Positions 35,993-44,488 are shown, counted from the stretch's first letter. The stretch is 54,260 nt of DNA from SHZI01 sp964417725 (GCA_964417725.1 CAYQIV010000021.1:1-54260), one strand, 5' to 3'. Notes: generated by a model not told the origin, from the sequence alone. Numbers and translations are program-made.

Positions 35993-36889
35993 TCAGGAGG
36001 CCTCGATTTCGGAGGATTTCTTGGGCGCCTTCATCGTCAACACCGTGGCAACGACACAGGCAGCGACGACGATTAGGCATTCCAGGATGTAATTCTCGGG
36101 GCGGGAGTAAAACTCCGTGATCACGCCCCAGCCGGCCAGAAAACGCACGTCGACCCAGAGGATGATGGTCGTGGGAATCGCGTAACGCACCGCCGAGGAA
36201 ATCCGGCGGTAGCGCAGCAGCCGCGCGAAACAGTAGAGCCCCCACACCAGACAGATGGCAAAGGCGGCATAGGACAGCCAGTGGTCGATGCCGATGAGGT
36301 TCGGACTGAGGACGATCAGCTGGCAAACGTAGAAAAACCAGGTGATGTAGACCGTCTCAGTAAAGGTGATCACGGCGATGTTGCGGTCGCGCGCCGATCC
36401 GCGCTTGCCCAGATCCAGCCTGAGGTTGCGATGAAACCACTCGAAGAAGTGGCAACGCGTGTCCTTGTTGTGGAAGAAAAAAAAGAATGCCGTCATCAGC
36501 AACCCGAAACTCGCCATGAGGATCATGTGCTCCGGATACTGGATGACCTTGCCGGCCGAAACCTGGGCCGCCAGGGGGAACACGTCGCGTCCGAACCAGA
36601 TGAGGGAGAACTCGACCCAGGTCGTCCACGTCAGCATGCCGCCGAAAAAACCCAGCCACGTCGCCGGCGCCTCCCGGCGGATCTTTGCGCCCGCCGACAG
36701 CATGGCGATGCCCATCAGCCCCAGCACCGCTGCCGAGTGGTAGCGGTAACCCTCGCCGAACAGGCGGAGGTTGAGCATCATCATCATGTGGGCGAGGGGA
36801 ATGGCCAGCAACACGGCAAGAAATGCCACGATACCGATGAACGGAGGCCTGTAGAACAGGCGCACCAGCGGGTTGGTGTCCTCCGGCAT
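35993..36889 (-). CDS. Polytopic membrane protein of unknown function
   Basis: A 298-residue inner-membrane protein with about seven or eight hydrophobic helices. Features are a Met-rich second helix region (AHMMMMLNLRLFGEGYRYHSAAVLGLMG), the motif GGMLTWTTWVEFSLIWFGRDVFP, a Phe-rich segment with a His (TAFFFFFHNKDTRCHFFEWFHRNLR), and a basic-acidic cytoplasmic tail. Several His and Glu residues lie in or near membrane helices, which could bind metal or haem, but this is only a suggestion. The ATG at 36889 follows a GGGAGGGG. It is coupled to the small secreted protein gene and divergent from another membrane protein gene. I do not recognise the family. Confidence 0.8.
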   Translation of the reverse strand: MPEDTNPLVRLFYRPPFIGIVAFLAVLLAIPLAHMMMMLNLRLFGEGYRYHSAAVLGLMGIAMLSAGAKIRREAPATWLGFFGGMLTWTTWVEFSLIWFGRDVFPLAAQVSAGKVIQYPEHMILMASFGLLMTAFFFFFHNKDTRCHFFEWFHRNLRLDLGKRGSARDRNIAVITFTETVYITWFFYVCQLIVLSPNLIGIDHWLSYAAFAICLVWGLYCFARLLRYRRISSAVRYAIPTTIILWVDVRFLAGWGVITEFYSRPENYILECLIVVAACVVATVLTMKAPKKSSEIEAS

Positions 36890-37095
36890 ATCCCCTCCCA
36901 GCCCCCACCGCAGAGTGCAATATGCCCCGACTATAGCACCGCAAAATCCGGCCTCTGCGGGTCACGGCCATCCACACCGGGATCAACCAAAGAGTGGACA
37001 GACCCGCATCGGCAGACTGCCGGCGCTGGCGGCTGAAGCCGCCATGGACGCATGATCTCCGGCAACGCGGTACCGGGCAGCCGAGGAGGTGGCCG

Positions 37096-37677
37096 ATGAC
37101 AGAAAGCGCCGTCGCGACCCCCGAGGCCATCGACCCGCAACGCCTTTACTGGAAGCTCGTGTGGATCGCCATCAGCGCGGTGACTTTCCTGCCGCTGGTC
37201 GTCGACGTGCGGATCACGCCGCTGTTGCCCTACACGCCCCTGCTCGTGCTCCACGAGTTCTCGGGTTTCACGTTCTTCGGCCATACGATGTTCAGCAACA
37301 TCTGGTCGATGCGCGTGCGACAGACACAGACCCGTGAAGCACAACTGTGGGCGCACCAGTTCATCCGCAAGCTCGCCATCGGCATCACTTTTCCGACTTC
37401 CGTGCTGTCGCCCCTCACGGGCCTGATGCTCATCGATTCCTGGGGCGGCCTGCGCGCCAATCCATGGGCCTGGGATGCTTACCTGTGTTTCTGGATCATG
37501 GCCGCCATGCAGCTCACGCCCGACATCATCACCGTGTGGCGCAACCGGCAGAAGGGCGCGCCCACCCGGGGCATGAAGGGTGGCGCCATACGCGGCATCC
37601 TCTCGGCCGTGCTGACGCTCTACATCATCTACTGCATGGCCGCCAAAACGGCGCTGATCGCGCCGCTGTTCCTCTGA
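37096..37677 (+). CDS. Membrane protein, DUF2269-like
   Basis: A 193-residue protein with four to five membrane helices. The pattern LLVLHEFSGFTFFGHTMFSNIWSMRVRQT, then FIRKLAIGITFPTSVLSPLTGLML, resembles the DUF2269 group of small integral membrane proteins, including the LHE.SG..FFGHT beginning. The C-terminus has a second helix pair. The start is the ATG at 37096 behind GAGGAGG; the frame is open further upstream without a good start. It lies divergent from the unknown membrane gene at 35993, so they may share a 206-base control region. Function unknown. Confidence 0.78.
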   Translation: MTESAVATPEAIDPQRLYWKLVWIAISAVTFLPLVVDVRITPLLPYTPLLVLHEFSGFTFFGHTMFSNIWSMRVRQTQTREAQLWAHQFIRKLAIGITFPTSVLSPLTGLMLIDSWGGLRANPWAWDAYLCFWIMAAMQLTPDIITVWRNRQKGAPTRGMKGGAIRGILSAVLTLYIIYCMAAKTALIAPLFL

Positions 37678-37687
37678 CGGGAGCGGC

Positions 37688-37779
37688 TGGCGGAGGGAGA
37701 GGGATTCGAACCCCCGTGGGGCTTTCGCCCCCCACTGATTTCGAGTCAGGGCCGTTTAACCAGGCTCCGGCATCCCTCC
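37688..37779 (-). tRNA. tRNA-Ser (anticodon CGA)
   Basis: On the minus strand the acceptor stem GGAGGGA (37773-37779) pairs with TCCCTCC, discriminator G, and a genomically encoded CCA at 37688-37690. The anticodon stem-loop reads CTGACTCGAAATCAG, giving CGA (reads UCG). A long variable arm (GGGGGGCGAAAGCCCC-type stem) marks a class II tRNA, and the T loop GGTTCGAATCC is standard. It is 92 bases including CCA. A consensus promoter lies just upstream. It shows no sign of insertion at its 3' end. Confidence 0.97.
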
Positions 37780-37791
37780 GCACCGGCGGGC

Positions 37792-37820
37792 ATTATAGGC
37801 AGTCCGCGCCGCTTTGACAG
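37792..37820 (-). promoter_or_regulatory. Sigma-70 promoter of tRNA-Ser
   Basis: On the minus strand, CTGTCA (37815-37820) and a perfect TATAAT (37792-37797) are separated by exactly 17 bases. The -10 ends 12 bases before the tRNA 5' end. A GC-rich discriminator follows, usual for stringently controlled stable RNA genes. Confidence 0.8.
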
Positions 37821-37896
37821 TGCGACGGGGACAGTGCGGGCAACCCGGCAGACCGGACGGCGACCACCCCCCCGCACACGTTCCGGGGAAACGTGT

Positions 37897-38226
37897 TCAG
37901 TCGTCGCTGGCAGTCTCGGGCGGCATCAGCGCAACGCGCGCCCGGAGGGCGGCAAGGAAACCGGCGGGGTCGCTAAGGAGGTCGTGCCGGGGGGCGTCGC
38001 CGGTGGCCGAGCAGCCGCCGACCTTGACGTCATGACCGGCCTCGCTGGCCTTCTCCATGCGATAGAAGCGGAACCACGCCTCGAGGGACAGCGTGCCTTC
38101 GGCTCCCCGCAGGTAGTCCCGGTGGGCCGCATAGTGCGTGGCCACGCGCTCCACCTCGCGGGGGTCCACGCCGCGGTGGGCACACAGGGCACGCCAGTCG
38201 GCAGGTGTTTCGGCCTGGCTTTTCAC
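37897..38226 (-). CDS. Hypothetical protein
   Basis: A 109-residue soluble protein if it starts at the GTG at 38226. It has an acidic/basic helical middle (DWRALCAHRGVDPREVERVATHYAAHRDYLRG), then LEAWFRFYRMEKASEAGHDVKVGGCSATGDAP. The frame is open upstream to a TTG at 38322 with no good ribosome binding site at either point. Codon bias looks protein-like but no family is recognised. A small inverted repeat (ACACGTT / AACGTGT, 37876-37896) follows the stop and could be a weak terminator. It faces away from mltF across an AT-rich gap. Confidence 0.5.
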   Translation of the reverse strand: MKSQAETPADWRALCAHRGVDPREVERVATHYAAHRDYLRGAEGTLSLEAWFRFYRMEKASEAGHDVKVGGCSATGDAPRHDLLSDPAGFLAALRARVALMPPETASDD

Positions 38227-38310
38227 GCCGGCGATTATGCCCGCCCCGGACGGCGCCAGCCAGCACTCGCCCCCCTCGCGCCGCAGGACCTCGGGCCGGA
38301 CAATAACCCA

Positions 38311-38380
38311 TGAAGATTTCAATAAAAAAACGTATAACCATTTGTTTTTATTTTCTAATTACATAACACCACTCGACTAA
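38311..38380. promoter_or_regulatory. AT-rich divergent promoter region before mltF
   Basis: Seventy bases of strongly AT-rich sequence with A- and T-runs (AATAAAAAAA, TTTGTTTTTATTTT) sit between the divergent gene at 37897 and mltF. On the plus strand a TTGTTT near 38342 and a TAACAC 16 bases later could be a weak promoter; on the minus strand other AT hexamers are possible. I cannot choose one. Confidence 0.4.
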
Positions 38381-38483
38381 AGCCCGGTCATTGCCGTGGC
38401 GCCGATGAAAACCCCCGTGCTACGGTGCGCCGCGTCCGGGGCAGCGACCACAGGTCCAGTCCCCGCACCGGAGGCCGCGACAC

Positions 38484-39911
38484 GTGAGAGCGCTTTTCAT
38501 CATCGGCATGGCCGCCCTGGTCAGCACCTGCTCACCTGAGCCGTCACAGCTCGAGCGCGTCCAGGCCGAGGGCGTGTTGCGCATCGCCACCCGGAACAGC
38601 CCGATCACCCATTACCTCGGGGCTGCCGGCCCCGAAGGCCCCGACCATGACCTCGCCCTGAACTTCGCCCGCCACCTCGGCGTGCGCCTGGAGGTCCTCG
38701 AACTCGACCGTTTTGGCGACCTCCTCGACACGGTCGCCAGCGGCCGTGCCGACATCGCCGCGGCCGGCCTGACGGTCACCGCCGAGCGCGCGGCAAAGGT
38801 GGATTTCGGCCCCGCCTACCAGCAGGTCGACCAGCACGTGATCTACCGCCGCGGGCGGGCGCGGCCGCGCGAGATCGCCGACCTCGCCGGCAAGCGCATC
38901 GAGGTCGTCGCCCACTCGAGCTATGTCACGGCACTGCAGGCCGCGCGCGGCCAGCTCGCATCGCTGGCATGGGTGGAGAACCCCACGGCGGATGCCGGCG
39001 AGTTGCTCGGACGGGTCGCCGGGGGCGACATCGACCTGACCATAGTCGATTCAAATATATTCAATATATTCAGAAGGTTTTACCCTGAACTTGATATTGC
39101 ATTCAATATCAGGGAAGGCGATCGACTGGCATGGGCCTTTCGACGCGAAGGAGACCGCAGCCTCATCGAGGCGGCCACCGGCTGGCTGGCCGCGCAGCGC
39201 GAAGCCGGCGACCTCGAACACATCATGGACCGCTATTACGGCCACCATCAGCGATTCGACTACGTCGGCACGCGGCGCTTCATCCGGGACTACCAGCGCA
39301 TGCTGCCGCGCTACCAGCCGCTGTTCGAGCAGGCTGCCAGTCAGGCCGACATGGACTGGCGGCTGATCGCCGCGATCGGCTACCAGGAAAGCCGCTGGGA
39401 CCCGCACGCCGAGTCGCACATGGGCGCCACGGGGATCATGATGCTGACGTCGGGCACCGCACGCATGATGTCGGTCAGCAACCCCACCGACCCGACCCAG
39501 AGCATCATGGGCGGCACCCGCTACCTGTGGCGTTTGCATCAGCGGGTACGCAAGCTGGCACCGGAGGCCAGCCGTCGCGACGTCACGTGGATGGCGCTCG
39601 CCGCCTACAACATGGGCTATGGCCACCTTCTCGACGCGCGTCGGCTGACGGCCATGCACGGCGGCAACCCGGACCGCTGGAGCGACCTGAAGAAAAACCT
39701 GCCGTTGTTGATGGAACGGCAGTGGTACAGCCAGATGCGCTGGGGATACGCGCACAGCCGCGAGACCCTCGACTATGTACGCGCCGTGCGCAACTACTAC
39801 GACATCCTGCGCTGGCTCACCGACGAGCCGGCCGGGATCGGGGCGGAAAACCGCACACCGATCACGGCCGGTGACCCGCCTCCTGCGAGCGCCCTCCCCG
39901 GCCCCGGCTAG
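38484..39911 (+). CDS. mltF: Membrane-bound lytic murein transglycosylase F
   Basis: A 475-residue enzyme that cuts peptidoglycan between MurNAc and GlcNAc, leaving an anhydro end. A signal segment (LFIIGMAALVSTCS) is followed by a solute-binding-type regulatory domain (residues ~28-255: GVLRIATRNSPITHYLG, DIAAAGLTVTAERA) and a lysozyme-like SLT domain (~285-430) whose catalytic glutamate is E302 in GYQESRWDPHA, with GATGIMMLTSGTA, then AAYNMGYGH. The order is that of MltF. A notable stretch of the first domain (bases 39044-39108, about residues 188-208) is AT-rich compared with the rest. It ends in a perfect palindrome shared with tadA on the other strand. Confidence 0.95.
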   Translation: MRALFIIGMAALVSTCSPEPSQLERVQAEGVLRIATRNSPITHYLGAAGPEGPDHDLALNFARHLGVRLEVLELDRFGDLLDTVASGRADIAAAGLTVTAERAAKVDFGPAYQQVDQHVIYRRGRARPREIADLAGKRIEVVAHSSYVTALQAARGQLASLAWVENPTADAGELLGRVAGGDIDLTIVDSNIFNIFRRFYPELDIAFNIREGDRLAWAFRREGDRSLIEAATGWLAAQREAGDLEHIMDRYYGHHQRFDYVGTRRFIRDYQRMLPRYQPLFEQAASQADMDWRLIAAIGYQESRWDPHAESHMGATGIMMLTSGTARMMSVSNPTDPTQSIMGGTRYLWRLHQRVRKLAPEASRRDVTWMALAAYNMGYGHLLDARRLTAMHGGNPDRWSDLKKNLPLLMERQWYSQMRWGYAHSRETLDYVRAVRNYYDILRWLTDEPAGIGAENRTPITAGDPPPASALPGPG

Positions 39912-39923
39912 CCGGGGCCGGGG
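39896..39923. terminator. Perfect 28-bp palindrome that holds both stop codons of mltF and tadA
   Basis: From 39896 to 39923 every base pairs with its mirror partner (14 pairs, no loop), centred on CTAG at 39908-39911. TAG stops mltF on the plus strand, and the same CTAG gives the TAG stop of tadA on the minus strand. As RNA it would form a 12-bp GC hairpin with a 4-base loop for either transcript. No T-run is present, so it may act as a bidirectional barrier rather than a standard terminator. Confidence 0.6.
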
Positions 39924-40405
39924 TCTCGGACACGCCGGGCGCGAAAAAACACCTGCAGCAGCGCCCGGCATTCTTCCTCGCACACGCCACCGCTGACGGA
40001 CACGCGGTGGTTGACCGCCGGCCCGTTGAACACATCGATGACCGTGCCGGCGGCACCGGCGCGCAGGTCTGCCGCCCCGTAGACGACGCGCCCCACGCGG
40101 GCATGGACCAGCGCACCGGCACACATCGGGCAAGGCTCCATGGTCACGTAGAGCGTGCTGCCGGAGAGTCGATAGTTGCCGGTGTACCGGGCCGCGGCGC
40201 GCAGCGCCTCGACCTCGGCATGGGCGGTCGGATCGCAGGCGCCGATCGGGCGATTCCAACCCTCGCCGAGGACCACGCCGTCACGCACCAGCACGGCACC
40301 CACCGGCACTTCACCTGCGGCCTCGGCACATCGCGCCAGCTCGAGCGCACGTGCCATGTACGCCGCGTCGTCGGGTGGCGCATCCACGCCGGGAGCGGGG
40401 TCCAC
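39908..40405 (-). CDS. tadA: tRNA-specific adenosine deaminase
   Basis: A 165-residue zinc deaminase that converts A34 to inosine in tRNA-Arg(ACG). Motifs are plain: HAE (AHAEVEAL) with the proton-shuttling Glu, and PCPMCAGAL with two zinc cysteines; GEVPVGAVLV and NYRLSGSTLYVTMEPC are also family blocks. The start is GTG at 40405, behind GAGGACT and directly after the dps stop; a later ATG at 40357 would remove the usual D..YM start. It overlaps the mltF stop by four bases. In Pseudomonas tadA lies near mltF, purL and guaA, so this is old linkage. Confidence 0.95.
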   Translation of the reverse strand: MDPAPGVDAPPDDAAYMARALELARCAEAAGEVPVGAVLVRDGVVLGEGWNRPIGACDPTAHAEVEALRAAARYTGNYRLSGSTLYVTMEPCPMCAGALVHARVGRVVYGAADLRAGAAGTVIDVFNGPAVNHRVSVSGGVCEEECRALLQVFFRARRVRDPGPG

Positions 40406-40900
40406 TCAGTCCTCGAGCAGGCTGCGCAGCATCCACGCCGTCTTTTCGTGCACTTCAAGGCGCTGCGTGAGAAGGTCGGCGGTCGGCTGGTCGTTGGCCT
40501 TTTCCACCACCGGGAAAAGCTGCCGGGCCGTTCGTGCCGTCGCCTCCTGGGCCGCGACGAGGTGGCGGATCATGTCGTTGGCCTTCGGCGCACCCTTGAC
40601 CTCCTTGATCGACGCCAGCCGCAGGTAGTCGGCGAACGTGCCGGGCGCCGGATGACCGAGGGCCCGGATGCGCTCGGCGATCAGGTCGAGGGCATTCCAC
40701 TGCTCGGTGTACTGGTCCATGAACATCAGATGCAGGCTGTTGAACTGTGGCCCGGTGACATTCCAGTGGAAATTGTGCGTCATGAGGTACAGCGTGAAAC
40801 TGTCGGCGAGCAGCGCCGACAGTCCCTGCACGATCCTGTCGCGCTGCGCGGCATCAATGCCGATGTCGATGGCGGTTTTTCTTGCTTTGGCGTTTTTCAC
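40406..40900 (-). CDS. dps: Dps family ferritin-like DNA-protection protein
   Basis: A 164-residue four-helix-bundle protein. The ferroxidase residues lie in the block LMTHNFHWNVTGPQF, with the second half of the site in MDQYTEQWNALDLIAERIRALG. Dps dodecamers oxidise Fe(II) with peroxide and store it, protecting DNA in starvation or oxidative stress. I start at the GTG at 40900, since AAGGAGAG sits eight bases upstream on the minus strand; an ATG at 40930 has no ribosome binding site and overlaps the ZIP gene. The N-terminal lysine-rich tail (VKNAKARK) may contact DNA. It is followed directly by tadA. Confidence 0.92.
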   Translation of the reverse strand: MKNAKARKTAIDIGIDAAQRDRIVQGLSALLADSFTLYLMTHNFHWNVTGPQFNSLHLMFMDQYTEQWNALDLIAERIRALGHPAPGTFADYLRLASIKEVKGAPKANDMIRHLVAAQEATARTARQLFPVVEKANDQPTADLLTQRLEVHEKTAWMLRSLLED

Positions 40901-40926
40901 GGCAGTCTCTCCTTTGCGGTGGATCT

Positions 40927-41877
40927 TCAACCCAGCATGGCATCCAGCACCATCACCAGCGCGAAACCGGCCAGCAGGCCAAACGTGGCTGGCGTCTGGT
41001 GACCATGGCGGTGGGTCTCCGGAATGACCTCGTGCGAGACGACGAAAAGCATCGCACCCGCCGCCAGCCCGAGGCCGATCGGGTAGGCCAGCAGCATGCC
41101 GCTCGACAGCGCAGCCCCGAGCAGCGCGCCGAGCGGCTCCAGTGCGCCGGTGGCCGCGGCGATCGCCACCGCCGCCCCGGCGCCCAATGACGTGCCGCGC
41201 AGGGCCAGGGCCACGGCCATCCCCTCGGGGATGTTCTGCAGCGCGATGGCCACGGTCAACGGCACGCCGACGGACAGGTCCGCGGCGGCAAAGCCCACGC
41301 CCACGGCCATGCCTTCGGGCAGATTATGCAGGGCAATGGCGAAGACAAACAGCCAGACGCGGCCACAGCGGTCGTGCCCTGGCCCGCATGGGCCATTCTT
41401 GTCGTGTTCGTGGGGTGTGAAGGCGTCCAGACCGAGCATCAGCAAACCGCCCGCCGCCATGCCGATGACGACGATCGCCGCCCCGCCGGTGGCACTGCCC
41501 AGTACCAGAGCCCCCGCTTCCAGACCGGGCAGGACGAGGGAAAAGGCGCTGGCGGCCAGCATCATCCCGGCCGCAAAGCCGAGCGCGGTACCCTCAACCC
41601 GTTGCGACAGCCGGCTGAGCCAGAACCCCGGCAGGGCACCGAAGGCCGTGGCGGCGAAGCCCACCATACCGCCCAGCAACGCCAGACGCAGCGCCGGGCG
41701 CATGCCCCCGTCGCTCACCAGAGCATGGAGGGCCTGGCCGAGCAGCAGGGCAAGCACCGCTGCACCCAGCACCAGCCCGATACTCGCCAGCCGATGCTGC
41801 CGGGCATGCGCACGCCACAACTGCCACCAGCCCGGCGCCTGTGGCCCGCGCACCAGGGACGCCGGGCGGCCGCTCAA
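40927..41877 (-). CDS. ZIP family divalent metal transporter
   Basis: A 316-residue permease with about eight membrane helices. The metal-binding helices read HNLPEG and QNIPEG, and SHEVIPETHRHGHQT follows in the last third, all typical of ZupT-type ZIP transporters. A His/Cys-rich loop (HEHDKNGPCGPGHDRCG) between helices 3 and 4 could sense or gather metal. The start is TTG at 41877 behind GGAGG, five bases away. It imports Zn, Fe or Mn; the choice cannot be read. It precedes dps on the same strand with overlap only if dps began at 40930, so metal entry and iron storage genes may share a transcript. Confidence 0.9.
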   Translation of the reverse strand: MSGRPASLVRGPQAPGWWQLWRAHARQHRLASIGLVLGAAVLALLLGQALHALVSDGGMRPALRLALLGGMVGFAATAFGALPGFWLSRLSQRVEGTALGFAAGMMLAASAFSLVLPGLEAGALVLGSATGGAAIVVIGMAAGGLLMLGLDAFTPHEHDKNGPCGPGHDRCGRVWLFVFAIALHNLPEGMAVGVGFAAADLSVGVPLTVAIALQNIPEGMAVALALRGTSLGAGAAVAIAAATGALEPLGALLGAALSSGMLLAYPIGLGLAAGAMLFVVSHEVIPETHRHGHQTPATFGLLAGFALVMVLDAMLG

Positions 41878-42062
41878 CCGGCCTCCAGCCTGTCGATGTC
41901 AGGCACCCCTGCCCAAGGCCCGGCCGGCGCACCGTCACCACCTTTCATGGTGTTCCCGCATGGCAACGTGGTTCGACCCACCTTCCTGGCGCCCGGGTCT
42001 CGATGACGCAAGGGGTCGATGATACCCGTCGTGCCGGACGGTTGGCCCGGTGGCAGGCCGGA

Positions 42063-42084
42063 GCCGCCCTCCGGACAGGGCGGC
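42063..42084 (-). terminator. Hairpin just after the EF-G gene
   Basis: GCCGCCCT (42063-42070) and AGGGCGGC (42077-42084) make a perfect 8-bp stem with a 6-base loop, three bases past the stop of the EF-G gene. There is no T-run on the minus strand, so termination is likely but not certain. Confidence 0.5.
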
Positions 42085-42086
42085 GC

Positions 42087-44243
42087 TCAGGCCACCGCGG
42101 CGGCCTTGGCCTTGGCGACCTCGGCGATCACCGCATCGGCGATATTCTTCGGCACCGGGTCATAGTGCGAGAACTCCATCGTGTACGACGCCCGGCCACT
42201 GGTCATGCCGCGCAGGTGGCCGATGTAGCCGAACATCTCCGACAGCGGCACCGTCGCCACCACGGCAATGTTCGCACCGCGCTCCAGCTGCTCCTGGATC
42301 ATGCCGCGGCGGCGGTTCAGGTCACCGATCACGTCGCCGAGGTAATCGCCCGGCGTGACCGTTTCGACCTTCATGACCGGCTCGAGCAGGATCGGCCCGG
42401 CCTTCCTGATGGCCTCGCGGAAGCAGGCCTTGGCGGCGATCTCGAAGGTCAACGCGTTCGAATCGACGTCGTGGTAGCTGCCGTCGGTGAGCGTCGCCCT
42501 GAAGTCGACCGTCGGGTAGTGGGCGAGCACACCGTCTTCCATCTGCATCTTGAGGCCCTTCTCGACCGAGGGCACGTACTCCTTCGGCACCGAACCGCCG
42601 ACGGTCACATCGACGAATTCGAAGCCCTTGCCGCGCTCGAGCGGCTCGAAGGTGATCCACACCTCGGCAAACTGGCCTGAACCACCGGTCTGCTTCTTGT
42701 GGACATACTGTTCCGACACCGATTTCGTGAAGGTCTCGCGATACGCCACCTGCGGTTGACCCATCATGCCTTCGACGTTGAACTCCGTGCGGATGCGGTC
42801 GAGCGTCACCTCGAGGTGCAGTTCGCCCATGCCGCGCAGGATCGTCTGGCCCGTTTCGCGATCAGTCTCGAGGTGCAGCGACGGATCGGCGCGCACCATC
42901 TTGCCCAGCGCGTTGTTGAACTTCTCCTGTTCACCCTTGCTCTTCGCCTGCACCGAAACGCTGATCACCGGGTCGGGGAAGCGCATGCGCTCGAGCACGA
43001 CCTCGTGAGCGGCATCGCACAGCGTGTCGCCGGTATCAGTCTCGGCCAGGGACACCAGCGCGATGATGTCGCCGGCACGCGCTTCTTCGATCGGGTTGGC
43101 CTGCTTGGCGAACATCTCGACCATGCGGCCGATCTTCTCGCGCTTGCCACGCGTCGAATTGTTGACTGACATGCCCTTGGTCAGCACGCCCGAGTAGACC
43201 CGCACGAAGGTCAGCGCACCATAGGCATCGTTGATGACCTTGAACGCCAGCGCCGCGAACGGCTCTTCGTCCGAGCACCTGCGCTCGCCGACGGGGTTGC
43301 CGTCGGCGTCGACGGTCTTGATGGCTTCGACATCGGTCGGCGCGGGCAGGTAGTCGACGACCGCATCCAGCACCTGCGTCACGCCCTTGTTCTTGTACGA
43401 GGAGCCGCACATCACCGGATTGAAGGCACCGGTGATGGTGCCCTTGCGCAGGCACTTGCGCAGCACGTCGGCGGACGGCGCATGGCCATCGTCGAGATAG
43501 GCCTCCATGGCGGCGTCATCCTGCTCCAGGCAGGTGTCGACCAGCTCGGTCCGGTATTTGTCGATATCGGCCAGGATGGCGCGATCGCTGGGAACCGCAA
43601 TGCCGAGCTTGTCGGCGATATCGTCAGTGATCTCGAGGATCTGCCACTGCGCATCCTTGTCGTCAGAGTCCCAGACGTAGGCCTTCATCTCGACCAGATC
43701 GACCATGCCCTTGAAGTTGTCCTCGGAGCCGATCGGCAGCTGCACCGGCAGCGGGCGCGCACCAAGGCGCTTCCTGATCATGTCGACGCAGCGCGGGAAG
43801 TTCGCCCCGCTGCGGTCCATCTTGTTCACATAGCAGATGCGTGGCACGCCATAGTTGTCGGCGAGGCGCCAGTTGGTCTCCGACTGCGGCTCGACGCCGG
43901 CCACGCCATCGAATACCACCACCGCACCATCGAGCACGCGCAGCGAGCGGTTGACCTCGATGGTGAAGTCGACGTGTCCCGGGGTGTCGATGATGTTGAT
44001 CTTCTTGCCCCGCCAGAACGCCGAGACCGCCGCGGACTGGATGGTGATGCCGCGCTTCTGCTCCTGCTCCATGTAGTCCGTGGTGGTGGAGGTCTTCAGA
44101 TCCTTGGTGTCATGGATATCGATGATCGTGTGCTTGCGCCCCGTGTAGTAGAGGATGCGCTCGGTCGTCGTCGTCTTGCCGGCATCGACGTGGGCGATGA
44201 TGCCGATGTTGCGGATGTCGGACAGCGGTGTGGTACGGGGCAT
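42087..44243 (-). CDS. fusA: Elongation factor G (paralogue, FusA2-like)
   Basis: A 718-residue translation GTPase. The G domain has HVDAGKTTTTE (G1), the G3 DTPGHVDFTIEV and NKMD (G4); later domains are complete to a FSHYDPVPKNIADAVIAE ending. EF-G moves tRNA and mRNA after peptide transfer, and with RRF recycles ribosomes. It is longer than a standard FusA (about 700) and its switch I is unusual: HDTKDLKTSTTTDYMEQEQKRGITIQS, with about four more residues than the canonical HDG.ATMDWMEQE pattern. It is not next to rpsL, rpsG or tuf as the main fusA would be. It may be a second EF-G or the only copy, relocated. Confidence 0.93.
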   Translation of the reverse strand: MPRTTPLSDIRNIGIIAHVDAGKTTTTERILYYTGRKHTIIDIHDTKDLKTSTTTDYMEQEQKRGITIQSAAVSAFWRGKKINIIDTPGHVDFTIEVNRSLRVLDGAVVVFDGVAGVEPQSETNWRLADNYGVPRICYVNKMDRSGANFPRCVDMIRKRLGARPLPVQLPIGSEDNFKGMVDLVEMKAYVWDSDDKDAQWQILEITDDIADKLGIAVPSDRAILADIDKYRTELVDTCLEQDDAAMEAYLDDGHAPSADVLRKCLRKGTITGAFNPVMCGSSYKNKGVTQVLDAVVDYLPAPTDVEAIKTVDADGNPVGERRCSDEEPFAALAFKVINDAYGALTFVRVYSGVLTKGMSVNNSTRGKREKIGRMVEMFAKQANPIEEARAGDIIALVSLAETDTGDTLCDAAHEVVLERMRFPDPVISVSVQAKSKGEQEKFNNALGKMVRADPSLHLETDRETGQTILRGMGELHLEVTLDRIRTEFNVEGMMGQPQVAYRETFTKSVSEQYVHKKQTGGSGQFAEVWITFEPLERGKGFEFVDVTVGGSVPKEYVPSVEKGLKMQMEDGVLAHYPTVDFRATLTDGSYHDVDSNALTFEIAAKACFREAIRKAGPILLEPVMKVETVTPGDYLGDVIGDLNRRRGMIQEQLERGANIAVVATVPLSEMFGYIGHLRGMTSGRASYTMEFSHYDPVPKNIADAVIAEVAKAKAAAVA

Positions 44244-44488
44244 GGCAGGTTTCCAGTAATTTCAGGTCAATATTCCGGGGTGCGGCACTCGGGTTCCGCA
44301 TCGCAGTTCAGGCCGGGTCTGCGACCAGTCGGCCGGCAAGGCCGGTCCGGGCCACTTTTGAGGCGAGGCATTCTATCCGAAGTGTTTGTATTGAAAAGGA
44401 CAAATCGCGGGCGGTGAGGCAAATGGCGGCCGATCCGGGCAAAAACCGCCGCCGGACGCCGCTTTTTTGCGCACCGGCAAGGGGGCCA

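Noticed and set aside
37688..37779. tRNA-Ser as an island attachment site
   Set aside because: No repeat of its 3' end and no integrase or foreign genes lie next to it.
38227..38322. N-terminal extension of the 37897 gene to a TTG at 38322
   Set aside because: No ribosome binding site; the extension enters the AT-rich promoter area.
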